A stretch of DNA of 64,000 bases from Prauserella aidingensis (lineage in GTDB: Bacteria; Actinomycetota; Actinomycetes; Mycobacteriales; Pseudonocardiaceae), in contig NZ_JAMTCN010000023.1 of NCBI RefSeq assembly GCF_024171865.1, positions 1 to 64,000 of the forward strand. The letters run 5' to 3'. This document shows positions 41,597 through 50,887 of this stretch, in pieces; positions within the stretch are counted from its first letter, which is position 1, and the number at the start of each line of letters is the position of its first letter. Position numbers and translations under genes: made by a program. A model generated the notes under the pieces. The model saw only the letters and a program-made list of their open reading frames with translations, was not told the DNA's origin and searched no databases.

Positions 41597-42400
41597 GTGA
41601 CCACCCGTGACGAGAGCGACGAGCCCCGGGCGTTCCGGCTCGCCCATGTCCCCGGGGTGATCCCGGACAAGTGGGTCCGGAAGTGGGACGAGCGGGTGCC
41701 CGACGTCCCGCTGCAGCTCGTCCGTGTCTCGGCGGCGGAGGCGGCCGACCACGTGCGTGACGGGCACGTCGACGCGGTGCTGCTGCGCCTGCCGACCGAG
41801 CGCACCGGCCTGCACGCCATCCCGCTCTACACCGAGACGACCGTGGTGGTCGTCGAGAAGGAGCATCTGCTCACCGTGGCCGACGAGGTGGGGGTCGACG
41901 ACCTCGCCGACGACGTCGTGCTGCATCCCCACGACGACACCCTGGCGTGGGAGGAGCTGCCCGGGCAGCCGGCGATCGCCCGCCCCGACACCACCGCGGG
42001 CGCGATCGAACTCGTCGCGGCGGGGGTGGGTGTGCTGGTCGTGCCCCAGTCGCTGGCGCGGCTGCACCACCGCAAGAGCCTCACGTACCGGCCGCTCGTC
42101 GGCACCGGCGAGTTCCCGGTGCCGCAGTCGCAGGTCGCGCTGGCGTGGCCGGAGGGCGAGACGAGCGAGCTGATGGAGGAGTTCATCGGCATCGTCCGCG
42201 GCCGGACCGTCAACAGCACCCGTGGCCGCGGGCCGACACCGAAGCAGCCGAAGTCGACGTCCGCGCAGTCCGGGGCGACCGGCGGCCAGCAGCGGAGCCG
42301 TTCCGGACGGCCGGGCAAGCCCGGACGACCCGGCAGACCAGGCAAGCCGGGGAAGCGGGGCAAGGGTGGCAGCGGTGGCAAGGGGCGCCGCCGCCCGTAG
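41597..42400 (+). CDS. LysR-type substrate-binding domain protein without HTH
   Basis: 267 residues from GTG 41597. Residues 10-200 match a LysR effector domain (FRLAHVPGVIPDKWVRKW, then VDAVLLRLPTERTGLHAIPL, TTAGAIELVAAGVGVLVVP), but the usual N-terminal helix-turn-helix is absent. The last ~55 residues are a Gly/Pro/Lys/Arg tail with collagen-like GRPGKPGRPGRPGKPGK repeats that could bind nucleic acid. It diverges from the DUF5997 gene with only 57 bp between, a pairing I recall from other actinobacteria. The two may form a split regulator; this is a hypothesis. Confidence 0.8.
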   Translation: MTTRDESDEPRAFRLAHVPGVIPDKWVRKWDERVPDVPLQLVRVSAAEAADHVRDGHVDAVLLRLPTERTGLHAIPLYTETTVVVVEKEHLLTVADEVGVDDLADDVVLHPHDDTLAWEELPGQPAIARPDTTAGAIELVAAGVGVLVVPQSLARLHHRKSLTYRPLVGTGEFPVPQSQVALAWPEGETSELMEEFIGIVRGRTVNSTRGRGPTPKQPKSTSAQSGATGGQQRSRSGRPGKPGRPGRPGKPGKRGKGGSGGKGRRRP

Positions 42401-42414
42401 CGCCGGGCCAGGCG

Positions 42415-43107
42415 TCAGACCGCGCCGTGGTAGACGAAACGGCCCAGGCCGACCGTGAACAGCAGGAAGCCGTAGAGGCCGTGTTCGATCGACACGGCCA
42501 GCAGCGAGCGGCTGCGCGCGTACCGCCAGGCGAACAGCACGCCGCCCGCGGTCGTCGCGAGCACGGCGAACAGGTTCCCGAAGATGATGTGGGCGAACCC
42601 GAACGCGGCCGCGCTCGCGATGATCATCCCGGCGCCGGAGCCGAACACCGGGGCGTACCGGCGGAACAGGAACGAGCGGAAGATCAGCTCCTGCGGATAC
42701 ACGCTCAGCACCGGATAGCCGACGGCGACGATCGCCCACACGACGGGCTCCTCGCGCGGCATGGAGAAGAGATCACCCGGCAGGAACATCGCGACGCCTG
42801 CCACCGCCACGACGCACGCCGCCGCCCACAGTCCGAGGATCGACCGGAGCTGCCCGCGAACAGCCGAGGCCCGCCACAGGTCGCGCCGGTCGAAGTCGCC
42901 GACCCGCAGCAGGTAGACCACGCTGGCCACGCCGAGCACCACGAGGAACGGGATGGGGCTGACACCCTCGGCCAACACGGAGAACACCGTGATCACGCCG
43001 AAGAACAGCGCCAGGAACTCCACCGCCAGGCCTGCCCGTTTCGCGAGGGACGGCGTGTCGCGGCGGGCGACCGGCACCGCGTCGTCGGTCAACACACCCC
43101 CGAGCAT
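42415..43107 (-). CDS. CPBP-family intramembrane protein
   Basis: 230 residues from ATG 43107. About six to seven membrane segments. The CPBP motifs are VYPQELIFRSFLFRRY (~136-151) and FGFAHIIFGNLFAVL (~169-183), followed by WRYARSRSLLAVSIEHGLYG. In canonical CPBP proteases the first motif is EExxR. Here a Gln precedes the Glu, so catalytic competence is uncertain. Eukaryotic homologues process prenylated proteins; bacterial ones are linked to immunity or toxin maturation. It converges on the LysR-type gene with a 14-bp gap. Confidence 0.82.
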   Translation of the reverse strand: MLGGVLTDDAVPVARRDTPSLAKRAGLAVEFLALFFGVITVFSVLAEGVSPIPFLVVLGVASVVYLLRVGDFDRRDLWRASAVRGQLRSILGLWAAACVVAVAGVAMFLPGDLFSMPREEPVVWAIVAVGYPVLSVYPQELIFRSFLFRRYAPVFGSGAGMIIASAAAFGFAHIIFGNLFAVLATTAGGVLFAWRYARSRSLLAVSIEHGLYGFLLFTVGLGRFVYHGAV

Positions 43108-43165
43108 ACGTGGACCGTGGCCGCATGCTCGCCTGCAGTGGCGTCGGTCAGGCACACTGCCGGTC

Positions 43166-43921
43166 ATGCCAAGGGTCGCCACCGGGGAATCGGTCCTCAC
43201 TCGCGTGGTCCGCATCATCGAAGTGTTCACCGCAGCCCGCCGGTCGCTGACGATCAGCGAGATCGCCCGTGCGGCCGAATTGCCGGTGCCGACGACGTCA
43301 CGGCTCGTAGCCGAGCTCGTGGGACACGGCTTCCTCGTCCGTGACTCCGGCGGTCTCGTCCGTATCGGCATGCGGCTCTGGGAATTGGCCCACCGGGCCT
43401 CGCCCGCGCTGTCGCTGCGGGAAGCGGCGATGCCGTTCCTCGAAGACGTCCACCATGCGGTCGGGGACCACGTCCAGTTGAGCGTGCTGGACGGCGACGA
43501 GGTGTTGTTCGTGGAGCGGCTGTCGGCACCGGGCGCGGTCATCAACTACACCGAGATCGCGGGTCGGCTGCCGCTGCACGCGTCCTCGTCCGGCCTGCTC
43601 CTTCTCGCTCACTCGTCCCCGGAATTCCAGGAGCGAATCCTCGGCCGTTCGCTGCATCGTTACACCGAGCACACGATCGGTGATGCCGACTCGCTCCGCC
43701 GGGCTCTCGACTCGGCTCGTCGGTCCGGCTACGTCATCGCCGAAGGACACATCCACGACGACGCGACGAGCGTCGCGGTGCCGGTCACCGGCGCCGGCGA
43801 CACCGTCGTCGCCGCACTCTCGGTCATCGTGCCTCGGCACACGGACGCCTTCTCCGTGGTCCCGGTGCTGCGCACAGCGGCACGGGCGCTGTCACGGGCG
43901 CTCGGTTCTTCCAATCATTGA
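43166..43921 (+). CDS. IclR family transcriptional regulator
   Basis: 251 residues from ATG 43166. The N-terminal winged helix is RVVRIIEVFTAARRSLTISE with AELPVPTTSRLVAELVGHGF (~30-52). The effector domain includes SVLDGDEVLFVERLSAPGAV, LPLHASSSGLLLLAHSS and a GYVIAEGHIHDDATSVAVPV strand. IclR proteins bind aromatic or other metabolites. It precedes, by 74 bp on the same strand, the reductase-P450-transporter operon and is the obvious candidate to sense its substrate. Confidence 0.9.
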   Translation: MPRVATGESVLTRVVRIIEVFTAARRSLTISEIARAAELPVPTTSRLVAELVGHGFLVRDSGGLVRIGMRLWELAHRASPALSLREAAMPFLEDVHHAVGDHVQLSVLDGDEVLFVERLSAPGAVINYTEIAGRLPLHASSSGLLLLAHSSPEFQERILGRSLHRYTEHTIGDADSLRRALDSARRSGYVIAEGHIHDDATSVAVPVTGAGDTVVAALSVIVPRHTDAFSVVPVLRTAARALSRALGSSNH

Positions 43922-43995
43922 GAACGCCCTTCTACGGCGGCCTCGTCGAGTCACATGCTTTCCCACGTCCGGATCCGTCCGTCGGGAGGTGAGCG

Positions 43996-44988
43996 GTGAG
44001 CAGCGTTGCTCCGGCCCAGCAGAGTGGACCAGTGGCGGAACAGGCAAGTGCGAGTACTGCGCGTGTCGCGGAGATTCGCCGGCAGGCCGACGGTGTCGTG
44101 GGGATCGTCCTCACCGACCCCGCCGGAGGCCGTTTGCCGGACTGGGCGCCGGGGGCCCACATCGACCTCGTACTACCCGACGGGACCACTCGGCAGTACT
44201 CGCTCTGCGGCGATCGGTGGGACGCCCACGCCTACCGAGTGGCCGTACTGCGGGAACCGTCGAGTCGTGGGGGATCGGCCTACGTCCACGATTCGCTACG
44301 GGAAGGCGATCTGGTCGGGCTCGGCGGACCACGCAACAGCTTTCCGCTCGTACCTGCCCCGCGGTACTTGTTCGTCGCCGGCGGGATCGGCATCACGCCG
44401 TTGCTGCCGATGATCGCTCAGGCGGACATGGTCGGTGCCGACTGGACTCTGCTCTATGGAGGCCGGTCCCGGAACTCGATGGCTTTCCTCGACGAACTGG
44501 GCCGTCACGGCGACCGGGTGCGGGTCGCACCGCAGGACGAGACCGGCTTGCTGGACCTGCCGGCGTTCCTCGGAACGCCGCGTGAGGACACCAGGATCTA
44601 TGCCTGCGGTCCGGCACCGCTGCTCGACGCGCTGGCTGACGCGACCGCCGACTGGCCCTCCACCTCGGCGCGGACCGAACGGTTCGTCGCCCGGGAACGT
44701 TCCGGGAGCGGCAGTGACTCGTCGTTCGAGGTGACACTCGCCCGGTCAGGCCGCACGATCTCCGTCGGCCGTGACGAGACGGCACTGGAGGCGATTGGGG
44801 CGGCCGGTGTCGACGTGCTCTCGTCCTGCAGACAGGGCACGTGCGGTACCTGTGAGACCACCGTGCTCGAGGGTCGTCCGGATCACCGCGACTCCATTCT
44901 CGACGATGACGACCGGCAGGCCGGTGACTGCATGTACCCGTGTGTGTCCCGCGCCGTGCCCGGAGACCGGCTCGTCCTCGACCTCTGA
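43996..44988 (+). CDS. Phthalate/vanillate-type oxygenase reductase (flavin, NAD and 2Fe-2S)
   Basis: 330 residues from GTG 43996. The flavin domain has RQYSLCGD (~residues 75-82). The NAD domain has LFVAGGIGITPLLPMI (~127-142) and YACGPAPLLDAL. The C-terminal plant-type ferredoxin has SSCRQGTCGTCETTVLEG with Cys-x4-Cys-x2-Cys and the fourth Cys in CMYPCVSRA. This is the one-chain reductase layout of vanillate demethylases and phthalate dioxygenase reductases. Here the downstream partner is a P450, so it probably passes electrons from NAD(P)H to the heme protein. It lies 80 bp before that gene. Confidence 0.9.
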   Translation: MSSVAPAQQSGPVAEQASASTARVAEIRRQADGVVGIVLTDPAGGRLPDWAPGAHIDLVLPDGTTRQYSLCGDRWDAHAYRVAVLREPSSRGGSAYVHDSLREGDLVGLGGPRNSFPLVPAPRYLFVAGGIGITPLLPMIAQADMVGADWTLLYGGRSRNSMAFLDELGRHGDRVRVAPQDETGLLDLPAFLGTPREDTRIYACGPAPLLDALADATADWPSTSARTERFVARERSGSGSDSSFEVTLARSGRTISVGRDETALEAIGAAGVDVLSSCRQGTCGTCETTVLEGRPDHRDSILDDDDRQAGDCMYPCVSRAVPGDRLVLDL

Positions 44989-45068
44989 CGGCACCGCATC
45001 GCCGGCGGTACCGCACCGTATCCCACACCGAAAGTCCCGCACGATCTATTCCACAACGGAGTGAAACC

Positions 45069-46286
45069 ATGAGTGCACCGACGCTCGGCCGTGCGCCGAC
45101 GATCGACGTCGACCCGTTCTGCGACGAGGTTCTCGCTGACCCGATTCCCCTACAGCGCGAGCTGCGCGCCGCGGGGCCGGTCGTCCATCTGAGCACCTAC
45201 GACATTCTCGCGTTCGCCCGCTACGAGCAGGTGCACGCGGCCCTGGTCGACTGGCAGGGGTTTCAGTCCGCTGCCGGGGTGGGGCTCACGAACTTCCGGA
45301 CCGAACAGCCGTGGCGGCCGCCCAGCCTGCTCCTGGAAGCCGACCCGCCGCATCACGACGCGCCGCGGCGAGTGTTGCAGAAGATCCTCTCGCCACGCGC
45401 ATTGCGCTCATTGCGAGAGAAGTGGTTCGCCGACGCCGAAGAGCTCGTCGACGAGGTGTTCGGTCACGGACCGCGCGTTGTGGATATCGACGCGGTAACC
45501 GAGCTGACCGAGGCGTTCCCATTGCGGGTGTTCCCGGACGCCGTCGGGATTCCACAGGAAGGGCGGGAGAACTTGCTGCCCTACGGCGACCACCTGTTCA
45601 ACACCTTCGGTCCGCGCAATCACCTCGTGGAGGAGGGAGAACCGCGCGCGGGAGACCTGTTGGCGTGGACGAGCAGGCAATGCCGCCGTGACGTGCTCGC
45701 ACCGGGCGGGTTCGGCGCCGAAATCTGGTCCGCTGCCGACCGCGGCGACATCCTGGTCGACCAGGCTCCGTTGATCGTGCGGTCCTTGCTCTCGGCGGGT
45801 GTCGACACCACTGTGCACGGGCTCTCCGCGGTGCTGCACGCCTTCGCCACTCACCCGGACCAATGGGCACGACTGCGCGAAACCCCCGCGGCGGCGCGGG
45901 TCGCGTTCGACGAGGCGGTCCGGTGGGAATCGCCCGTGCAGGTCTTCTTCCGCACCGCGACGCGCGACATCGAGATCGGTGGCAGGACGGTCCCCGAAGG
46001 GCACAAGATCCTCATGTTCCTCGGCGCCGCGAACCGCGACGAACAGCACTGGGGCGCCGAGGCCGACCGGTTCGATCTCGGCCGCGACCCCTCCGGGCAC
46101 GTCGGTTTCGGCATGGGGATTCACCAGTGCGTCGGCCAGCACGTCGCCCGACTCGAAGCCGAAGCACTCCTCACCGCGCTCGCGCGGCGTGTCGAACGCC
46201 TCGAACCGACAGGCCCGCCGCGCCGGCATCTCAACAACACCCTGCGCTCGTGGGAGTCGCTGCCGCTGCGCGCCCACCTCGCCTGA
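45069..46286 (+). CDS. Cytochrome P450, CYP199-like
   Basis: 405 residues from ATG 45069 with GGAG upstream. The I-helix oxygen-activation motif is LLSAGVDTTVHGL (~238-250) and ExxR is in FDEAVRWES. The heme loop is VGFGMGIHQCVGQHVARLEAE with axial Cys354. The C-terminus RRHLNNTLRSWESLPLRAHL closely follows the NNTLRG-ESLP ending I recall for CYP199A enzymes. Those O-demethylate or hydroxylate para-substituted benzoates. With a dedicated reductase and an aromatic-acid-type transporter adjacent, a methoxybenzoate-like substrate is a sensible prediction, not proven. Confidence 0.88.
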   Translation: MSAPTLGRAPTIDVDPFCDEVLADPIPLQRELRAAGPVVHLSTYDILAFARYEQVHAALVDWQGFQSAAGVGLTNFRTEQPWRPPSLLLEADPPHHDAPRRVLQKILSPRALRSLREKWFADAEELVDEVFGHGPRVVDIDAVTELTEAFPLRVFPDAVGIPQEGRENLLPYGDHLFNTFGPRNHLVEEGEPRAGDLLAWTSRQCRRDVLAPGGFGAEIWSAADRGDILVDQAPLIVRSLLSAGVDTTVHGLSAVLHAFATHPDQWARLRETPAAARVAFDEAVRWESPVQVFFRTATRDIEIGGRTVPEGHKILMFLGAANRDEQHWGAEADRFDLGRDPSGHVGFGMGIHQCVGQHVARLEAEALLTALARRVERLEPTGPPRRHLNNTLRSWESLPLRAHLA

Positions 46287-46327
46287 CACCCACGACACTC
46301 CACGTCCACCGGACCGAAAGGACAACG

Positions 46328-47689
46328 ATGTCCCACGACCTGCGTGCCGACCTCGACCGAGGTCCCATGCACCGTTCACAGTGGCTCGCCGTCGCCGTCT
46401 GCGTTCTCCTCAACATGCTCGACGGTTTCGACGTGCTCGTCATGGCCTTCACCGGTGAGTCGGTTGCCGCCGAGTTCGGCCTCACCGGCGCACAGCTCGG
46501 CCTCCTGCTGTCCGCCGGACTGGTCGGCATGGCAGCAGGTTCACTGTTGCTGGCGCCGTTCGCCGATCGTTTCGGCAGGCGGCCACTGATTCTGGGCTGC
46601 CTCGGGCTCGCGAGCCTCGGGATGCTGCTCGCCTCTGCGAGCGGTTCCGCGGTCGAGCTCGGGTTGCTGCGCGTTGTGACCGGCATCGGTATCGGCGGGA
46701 TTCTCGCTTGCAGCAACACCGTCGCCGCCGAGTATGCCTCGCGTCGCTGGCGAGGTCTTGCGGTGAGCCTCAACTCCACCGGGTACGCCGTCGGAGCCAC
46801 GCTGGGCGGAGTGATCGCCGTCGTGCTGATCGGTGCGTTCGGCTGGCGGTCCGTCTTCCTTTTCGGTGGGGCCGCCACGCTGTTCGCGATCCCGCTCGTC
46901 CTCGTCGGGATGCCCGAGTCACTCGACTTCTTGCTCAGCCGCAGGCCGAACCGGGCACTGGAGAAGGTGAACCGCGTCGCCCGCAGGTTCGGGCGTCCAC
47001 CGCTGGAGGAACTCCCGGCGGCCGAGAGCACGTCCGGGCGGCGTGGGGTCGTCGCAGGGTTCCGTACCCTGCTCGGGCCGCGTCTGCGGCGCGGCACGCT
47101 CATCCTGTGGGCGGCCTTCTTCCTGGTCATGGCAGGGTTCTACTTCGTAACCAGCTGGACGCCGACCCTGCTCGTGGAAGCCGGTATGTCGGCCACCCAG
47201 GGCCTGACGGGTGGCACGTTGCTCAATCTCGGTGGCATCTTCGGCGCCACGGTACTGGGTGCGCTCGCGGCTCGCTGGTCGTTGCGCAACGTCCTCATCG
47301 TGTACCTCACCGCGACGGCGGCCATGCTCGCGCTGTTCCTGCTCGCACTCGGCTCTCTCGCGGCCGCGTTCGCCGCGGGTGCCCTGATCGGACTCTTCGT
47401 CAACGGCTGTGTCGCCGGGCTCTACGCCCTGACCCCCAACGTGTACGACGGTGCCGTGCGCGCCACCGGCGTCGGCACGGCGATCAGCATCGGCAGGATC
47501 GGCGCCATCCTGTCCCCCACGATCGCCGGGGCGCTTCTCGATTCCGGGTGGAGTCCGCAACACCTCTACCTGGCGTTCGGCACCGTCTTCATTCTCACGG
47601 CGCTGGCGCTGTGCCTGCTCCGTAGCGAGAAGGAGGCGGACACGCCTGCAGCAGCATCACCTGTCGCGGCCTCGACTGCGGCCGGGTGA
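46328..47689 (+). CDS. MFS transporter, aromatic acid:H+ symporter (AAHS) type
   Basis: 453 residues from ATG 46328, twelve membrane segments. The first segment carries the family Asp pair in [15 protein letters not shown] (Asp32, Asp35). The 2-3 loop is [17 protein letters not shown] (D-R-x-G-R-R) and segment 4 has [26 protein letters not shown] members import benzoate-type acids with protons. Placed after the P450, it most likely imports the operon's substrate. A strong bidirectional hairpin lies 15 bp after the stop. Confidence 0.88.
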   Translation: MSHDLRADLDRGPMHRSQWLAVAVCVLLNMLDGFDVLVMAFTGESVAAEFGLTGAQLGLLLSAGLVGMAAGSLLLAPFADRFGRRPLILGCLGLASLGMLLASASGSAVELGLLRVVTGIGIGGILACSNTVAAEYASRRWRGLAVSLNSTGYAVGATLGGVIAVVLIGAFGWRSVFLFGGAATLFAIPLVLVGMPESLDFLLSRRPNRALEKVNRVARRFGRPPLEELPAAESTSGRRGVVAGFRTLLGPRLRRGTLILWAAFFLVMAGFYFVTSWTPTLLVEAGMSATQGLTGGTLLNLGGIFGATVLGALAARWSLRNVLIVYLTATAAMLALFLLALGSLAAAFAAGALIGLFVNGCVAGLYALTPNVYDGAVRATGVGTAISIGRIGAILSPTIAGALLDSGWSPQHLYLAFGTVFILTALALCLLRSEKEADTPAAASPVAASTAAG

Positions 47690-47703
47690 GAAACGGAGCG
47701 CAA

Positions 47704-47733
47704 CGTGGCCCCGGAACGGTGTCCGGGGCCACG
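47704..47733. terminator. Bidirectional hairpin terminator between converging operons
   Basis: CGTGGCCCCGGA (47704-47715) and TCCGGGGCCACG (47722-47733) form a perfect 12-bp GC-rich stem with a 6-base loop. It lies between the transporter stop and the eda stop. No long U-run follows, as usual in actinomycetes. Confidence 0.8.
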
Positions 47734-47757
47734 TCCGGCCGTGCGTATCCGGGGCGC

Positions 47758-48384
47758 TCAACCGCCGAGGGCCGCGGCCTCCTTCGCCAGCGTTTCGATC
47801 GTCGCGAAGTCGCGGGCCGCCACGGCGTCCTTCGGGGTCAGCCAGCTGCCGCCGACACAGGGCACAGTGGACAGTGCGAGGTAGTCCGGTGCGTTGGTGA
47901 CGCTGACCCCGCCCGTGGGGCAGAACGTCAGGTGCGGCAGGGGACCGGCGAACGCCTTCAGCGCCGCCGGACCACCGCTGGCCTCGGCGGGGAAGAACTT
48001 CAGCGTGTCGATCCCGCGTTCGGCCAGCCGCATCGCCTCGGACACCGTCGCGGCGCCCGGCAGGAACGGCAGCCCGGTCGCGGTGACCGCGTCGAGCAGC
48101 GAGTCGGTCGTCCCCGGGGTGACCAGGAACGTCGCGCCCGCGTCGGCGGCCTGCGCCGCCTGCTCGGGCGTGGTCACGGTGCCCGCGCCGACGACGATGT
48201 CGGGCACCTCCGAGGCCACCTTCTCGATGGCCGCCAACGCCGCGGGGGTGCGCAGCGTCAACTCGATCGTGCGGATGCCGCCCGCCAGCAGGGCGCGGGC
48301 GACGTCCGGTGCGACCTCCGCCTCGTCGAGCACCACCACCGGCATGACCGGCGACAGGTCGAGCACTTCCGAACCGGTTGTCAC
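47758..48384 (-). CDS. eda: KDPG/KHG aldolase (Entner-Doudoroff)
   Basis: 208 residues from GTG 48384, with GGGAGG upstream. The class I aldolase active site is seen as TIELTLRTP (Glu41, Arg46), [10 protein letters not shown] and the Schiff-base Lys129 in [11 protein letters not shown]. It is followed by the phosphate-binding CPTGGVS. The enzyme splits 2-keto-3-deoxy-6-phosphogluconate to pyruvate and glyceraldehyde-3-phosphate. Its GTG overlaps the edd stop (GTGA), so the two are translationally coupled. Confidence 0.93.
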   Translation of the reverse strand: MTTGSEVLDLSPVMPVVVLDEAEVAPDVARALLAGGIRTIELTLRTPAALAAIEKVASEVPDIVVGAGTVTTPEQAAQAADAGATFLVTPGTTDSLLDAVTATGLPFLPGAATVSEAMRLAERGIDTLKFFPAEASGGPAALKAFAGPLPHLTFCPTGGVSVTNAPDYLALSTVPCVGGSWLTPKDAVAARDFATIETLAKEAAALGG

Positions 48385-50285
48385 GACGTTCCTCCCACAC
48401 GGGCCTCGGGTTTCGTTGCGGTCATGCCGAAGTGCCCGGGTGTCACCGGGCCGAAGACGCTCGCTCCGGCGTCGGCGGGGCCGACGTTGCGGCGCAGCGC
48501 CGCGAACAGTTCGCGACCCGTCCCCGTCCACTGCGCCTCGTCGGGCGCCGCGTCGACGGGCGTCCTGGCGTCGAACTCGGCCGGGTCGACCTGCACGTCC
48601 AGCGTGCCGGACTCGGTGTCGAGCCGGACCACGTCGCCGTCGGCGACGCGCGCGAGTGGCCCGCCCGCGGCGGCCTCGGGGGTGAGGTGGATGGCCGCGG
48701 GGATCTTGCCCGACGCACCGGACATCCGGCCGTCGGTGAGCAGCGCGACCCGGTGCCCGCGGTCCATGAGCACGCCGAGCGCAGGCGTGAGGCCGTGCAG
48801 TTCGGGCATGCCGTTGGCGTGCGGGCCCTGGTTGCGGAAGACCACGACGACGTCGCGTTCCAGCTCGCCCGCCTTGAACGCGGCGTCGAACTCGGCCTGC
48901 GTGCTGAACACCCGCGCGGGCGCCTCCACGACACGGTTCTCGTGGGCGACCGCGGACACCTTGACGACGGCCCGGCCGAGGTTGCCCTCGACCATGCGCA
49001 ACCCGCCGTTGTCGGCCATCGGCCGGTCGACCGGGCGCAACACCGATTCGTCCAGGCTCTGGTTCGTCGCCTCGCGCCAGGTGAGCCGGTCGCCGTCGAG
49101 GATCGGCTCCCGGCGGTAGTGGTCGAGTCCGCGGCCCGCGACGGTGCGCACGTCGCGGTGCAGCAGGCCCGCGTCCAGCAGCGTGCCGACGAGGAACTGC
49201 ACGCCGCCCGCCGCGTGGAAGTGGTTGATGTCGGCGCTGCCGTTGGGGTAGACGCTGGCCAGCAGCGGCACGATCGCGGACAGGTCGGCGAAGTCGTCCC
49301 AGGTCAGCTGGATCCCGGCCGCCGCGGCGATGGCGACGAGGTGCAGCGTGTGGTTGGTCGACCCGCCCGTGGCCAGCAGTGCGATCAGCCCGTTCACGAC
49401 GGAACGTTCGTCGACGACCTCGCCGAGCGGGGTGTACTCCTCACCGTGGGAGATCTCGACGATGCGGCGGCCCGCCTCCTCGGTGAGCGCCTTCCGCAGC
49501 GGCGTACCGGGGTGCACGAAGCTGGCACCCGGCAGGTGTAGGCCCATGACCTCGACGACGAGCTGGTTGGAGTTCGCCGTGCCGTAGAAGGTGCAGGTGC
49601 CGGGGGAGTGGTACGACGCGGACTCGGCCTCGAGCAGGTCCTCCCTGGTCGCCTTGCCCTCGGCGTACAGCTGACGGATGCGTGCCTTCTCCTTGTTGGG
49701 AAGGCCGGACGTCATGGGGCCCGCGGGCACGAGCATCGCGGGCAGGTGGCCGAACGACAGGGCGCCGATGAGCAGCCCGGGCACGATCTTGTCGCACACC
49801 CCGAGCAGCAGGGTGCCGTCGAACATGTCGTGGGAGAGCGCGACGCCGGTGGCCATCGCGATCACGTCGCGGCTGAACAGTGACAGTTCCATGCCGGTGC
49901 GGCCCTGCGTGATGCCGTCGCACATGGCGGGCACGCCGCCTGCGAACTGGGCGACACCGCCGGCCTCACGGGCCGCGTCCTTGATCCACTCGGGGAACTC
50001 GTGGAGCGGCTGGTGTGCCGAGAGCAGGTCGTTGTAGGCGGACACGATCGCGATGCCGGGCTTGCGGACTCCGCGCATCGCGAGCCGGTCGTCGCCCGCG
50101 CAGGCGGCGAAGCCGTGCGCGAGGTTGCCGCAGCCCATGGCGGCGCGAGCGGGAGAGCCGGACGCGGCCGACGTGGCGGCCGAGATGCGAGCGAGGTACG
50201 CGGCCCGGCTCTCGCGGCTGCGCTCCGCGATGCGGTCGGTGACCTCGGCGACGACGGGGTGGACGTGGTCTGGCGCTTGATTCAC
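48381..50285 (-). CDS. edd: 6-phosphogluconate dehydratase (Entner-Doudoroff)
   Basis: 634 residues from ATG 50285. It belongs to the IlvD/Edd family: [37 protein letters not shown] and [18 protein letters not shown] supply the Fe-S Cys ligands and loops. [16 protein letters not shown] and [20 protein letters not shown] are the conserved substrate-side motifs. A length over 600 and an eda gene directly downstream distinguish it from dihydroxy-acid dehydratase. It converts 6-phosphogluconate to KDPG. No zwf or regulator gene is adjacent in this window. Confidence 0.93.
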   Translation of the reverse strand: MNQAPDHVHPVVAEVTDRIAERSRESRAAYLARISAATSAASGSPARAAMGCGNLAHGFAACAGDDRLAMRGVRKPGIAIVSAYNDLLSAHQPLHEFPEWIKDAAREAGGVAQFAGGVPAMCDGITQGRTGMELSLFSRDVIAMATGVALSHDMFDGTLLLGVCDKIVPGLLIGALSFGHLPAMLVPAGPMTSGLPNKEKARIRQLYAEGKATREDLLEAESASYHSPGTCTFYGTANSNQLVVEVMGLHLPGASFVHPGTPLRKALTEEAGRRIVEISHGEEYTPLGEVVDERSVVNGLIALLATGGSTNHTLHLVAIAAAAGIQLTWDDFADLSAIVPLLASVYPNGSADINHFHAAGGVQFLVGTLLDAGLLHRDVRTVAGRGLDHYRREPILDGDRLTWREATNQSLDESVLRPVDRPMADNGGLRMVEGNLGRAVVKVSAVAHENRVVEAPARVFSTQAEFDAAFKAGELERDVVVVFRNQGPHANGMPELHGLTPALGVLMDRGHRVALLTDGRMSGASGKIPAAIHLTPEAAAGGPLARVADGDVVRLDTESGTLDVQVDPAEFDARTPVDAAPDEAQWTGTGRELFAALRRNVGPADAGASVFGPVTPGHFGMTATKPEARVGGTS

Positions 50286-50417
50286 GAGCGTCTCCGGTCG
50301 GTTGGGCGCTGTCCTCCGTGGAAACTGACACGATACAGAAGCGCAGCCCTGGAATCAAAATCGATTCAGTTTCGCTGCGAAAGCCCAGGTGAGGCGGGGT
50401 GTCATCGGCGAAATCGA

Positions 50418-50431
50418 GTGATCCACATCAC
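50418..50431. promoter_or_regulatory. Crp/Fnr-type palindrome upstream of the succinate dehydrogenase operon
   Basis: GTGA-TCCACA-TCAC fits the GTGA-N6-TCAC half-site pattern of actinobacterial Crp proteins. It lies 136-149 bp before the small gene at 50567 and 132 bp upstream of edd, so it could act in either direction. A related GTGAACATC word follows at 50463. Confidence 0.4.
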
Positions 50432-50498
50432 GAGAACACATCACAGTGTGGTAGTTGTCACAGTGAACATCGACAGGGCAGAGTTGGCGGTGCGGCAC

Positions 50499-50534
50499 CA
50501 CGGCAACACAACACGGCAGCACAACACGGCAGCA
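50499..50534. repeat. 13-bp tandem repeat (about 2.8 copies)
   Basis: CACGGCAACACAA, CACGGCAGCACAA and CACGGCAGCAC follow one another in the leader of the gene at 50567, 33 bp before its start. No function is apparent. Confidence 0.7.
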
Positions 50535-50566
50535 CCGCCGACCGAACCGATCCGGAGGGTGCGCAG

Positions 50567-50869
50567 ATGTCCAACAGCGAGATGAGTGAGCTCCGCAGCA
50601 CGATCAGCCGGCTGAAGCAGTGCGTCGGCGACCTGCGTACGCGCTACGGCGAGACGCCGGCCGTCCACCGGCTGGCCAACGACGTCGAACGGCTCGACAT
50701 CGACGCCGTGGAGCTGGACGAGTGTGCGGCCGTGCCCGCACAGGGGCGCGGTGCGCCGATCATCGACAGGAGCGAGGTCGTGCCCGTGCCCGACACCCCG
50801 TACGACCCGTCGTTGTGGGACGACGCCGACGACGAGGGCGTGGGCGGCTACCACGGCCACCGGCTCTGA
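50567..50869 (+). CDS. Small acidic protein of unknown function (sdh operon)
   Basis: 100 residues from ATG 50567, with GGAGGG upstream. The N-terminal half is a likely coiled helix (MSELRSTISRLKQCVGDLRT, then HRLANDVERLDIDAVELDE). The C-terminal half is acidic and flexible (YDPSLWDDADDEGVGGYHG). No known domain. It precedes the succinate dehydrogenase membrane subunit by 18 bp, so it is co-transcribed; a link to that enzyme is only suggested by position. Confidence 0.7.
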   Translation: MSNSEMSELRSTISRLKQCVGDLRTRYGETPAVHRLANDVERLDIDAVELDECAAVPAQGRGAPIIDRSEVVPVPDTPYDPSLWDDADDEGVGGYHGHRL

Positions 50870-50887
50870 GGGGTCGGTGGCTTCGAC

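Noticed and set aside
44393..45196. 267-codon minus-strand frame over the reductase and P450 start
   Set aside because: Ser/Arg/Pro-rich shadow; both underlying genes carry complete active-site motifs.
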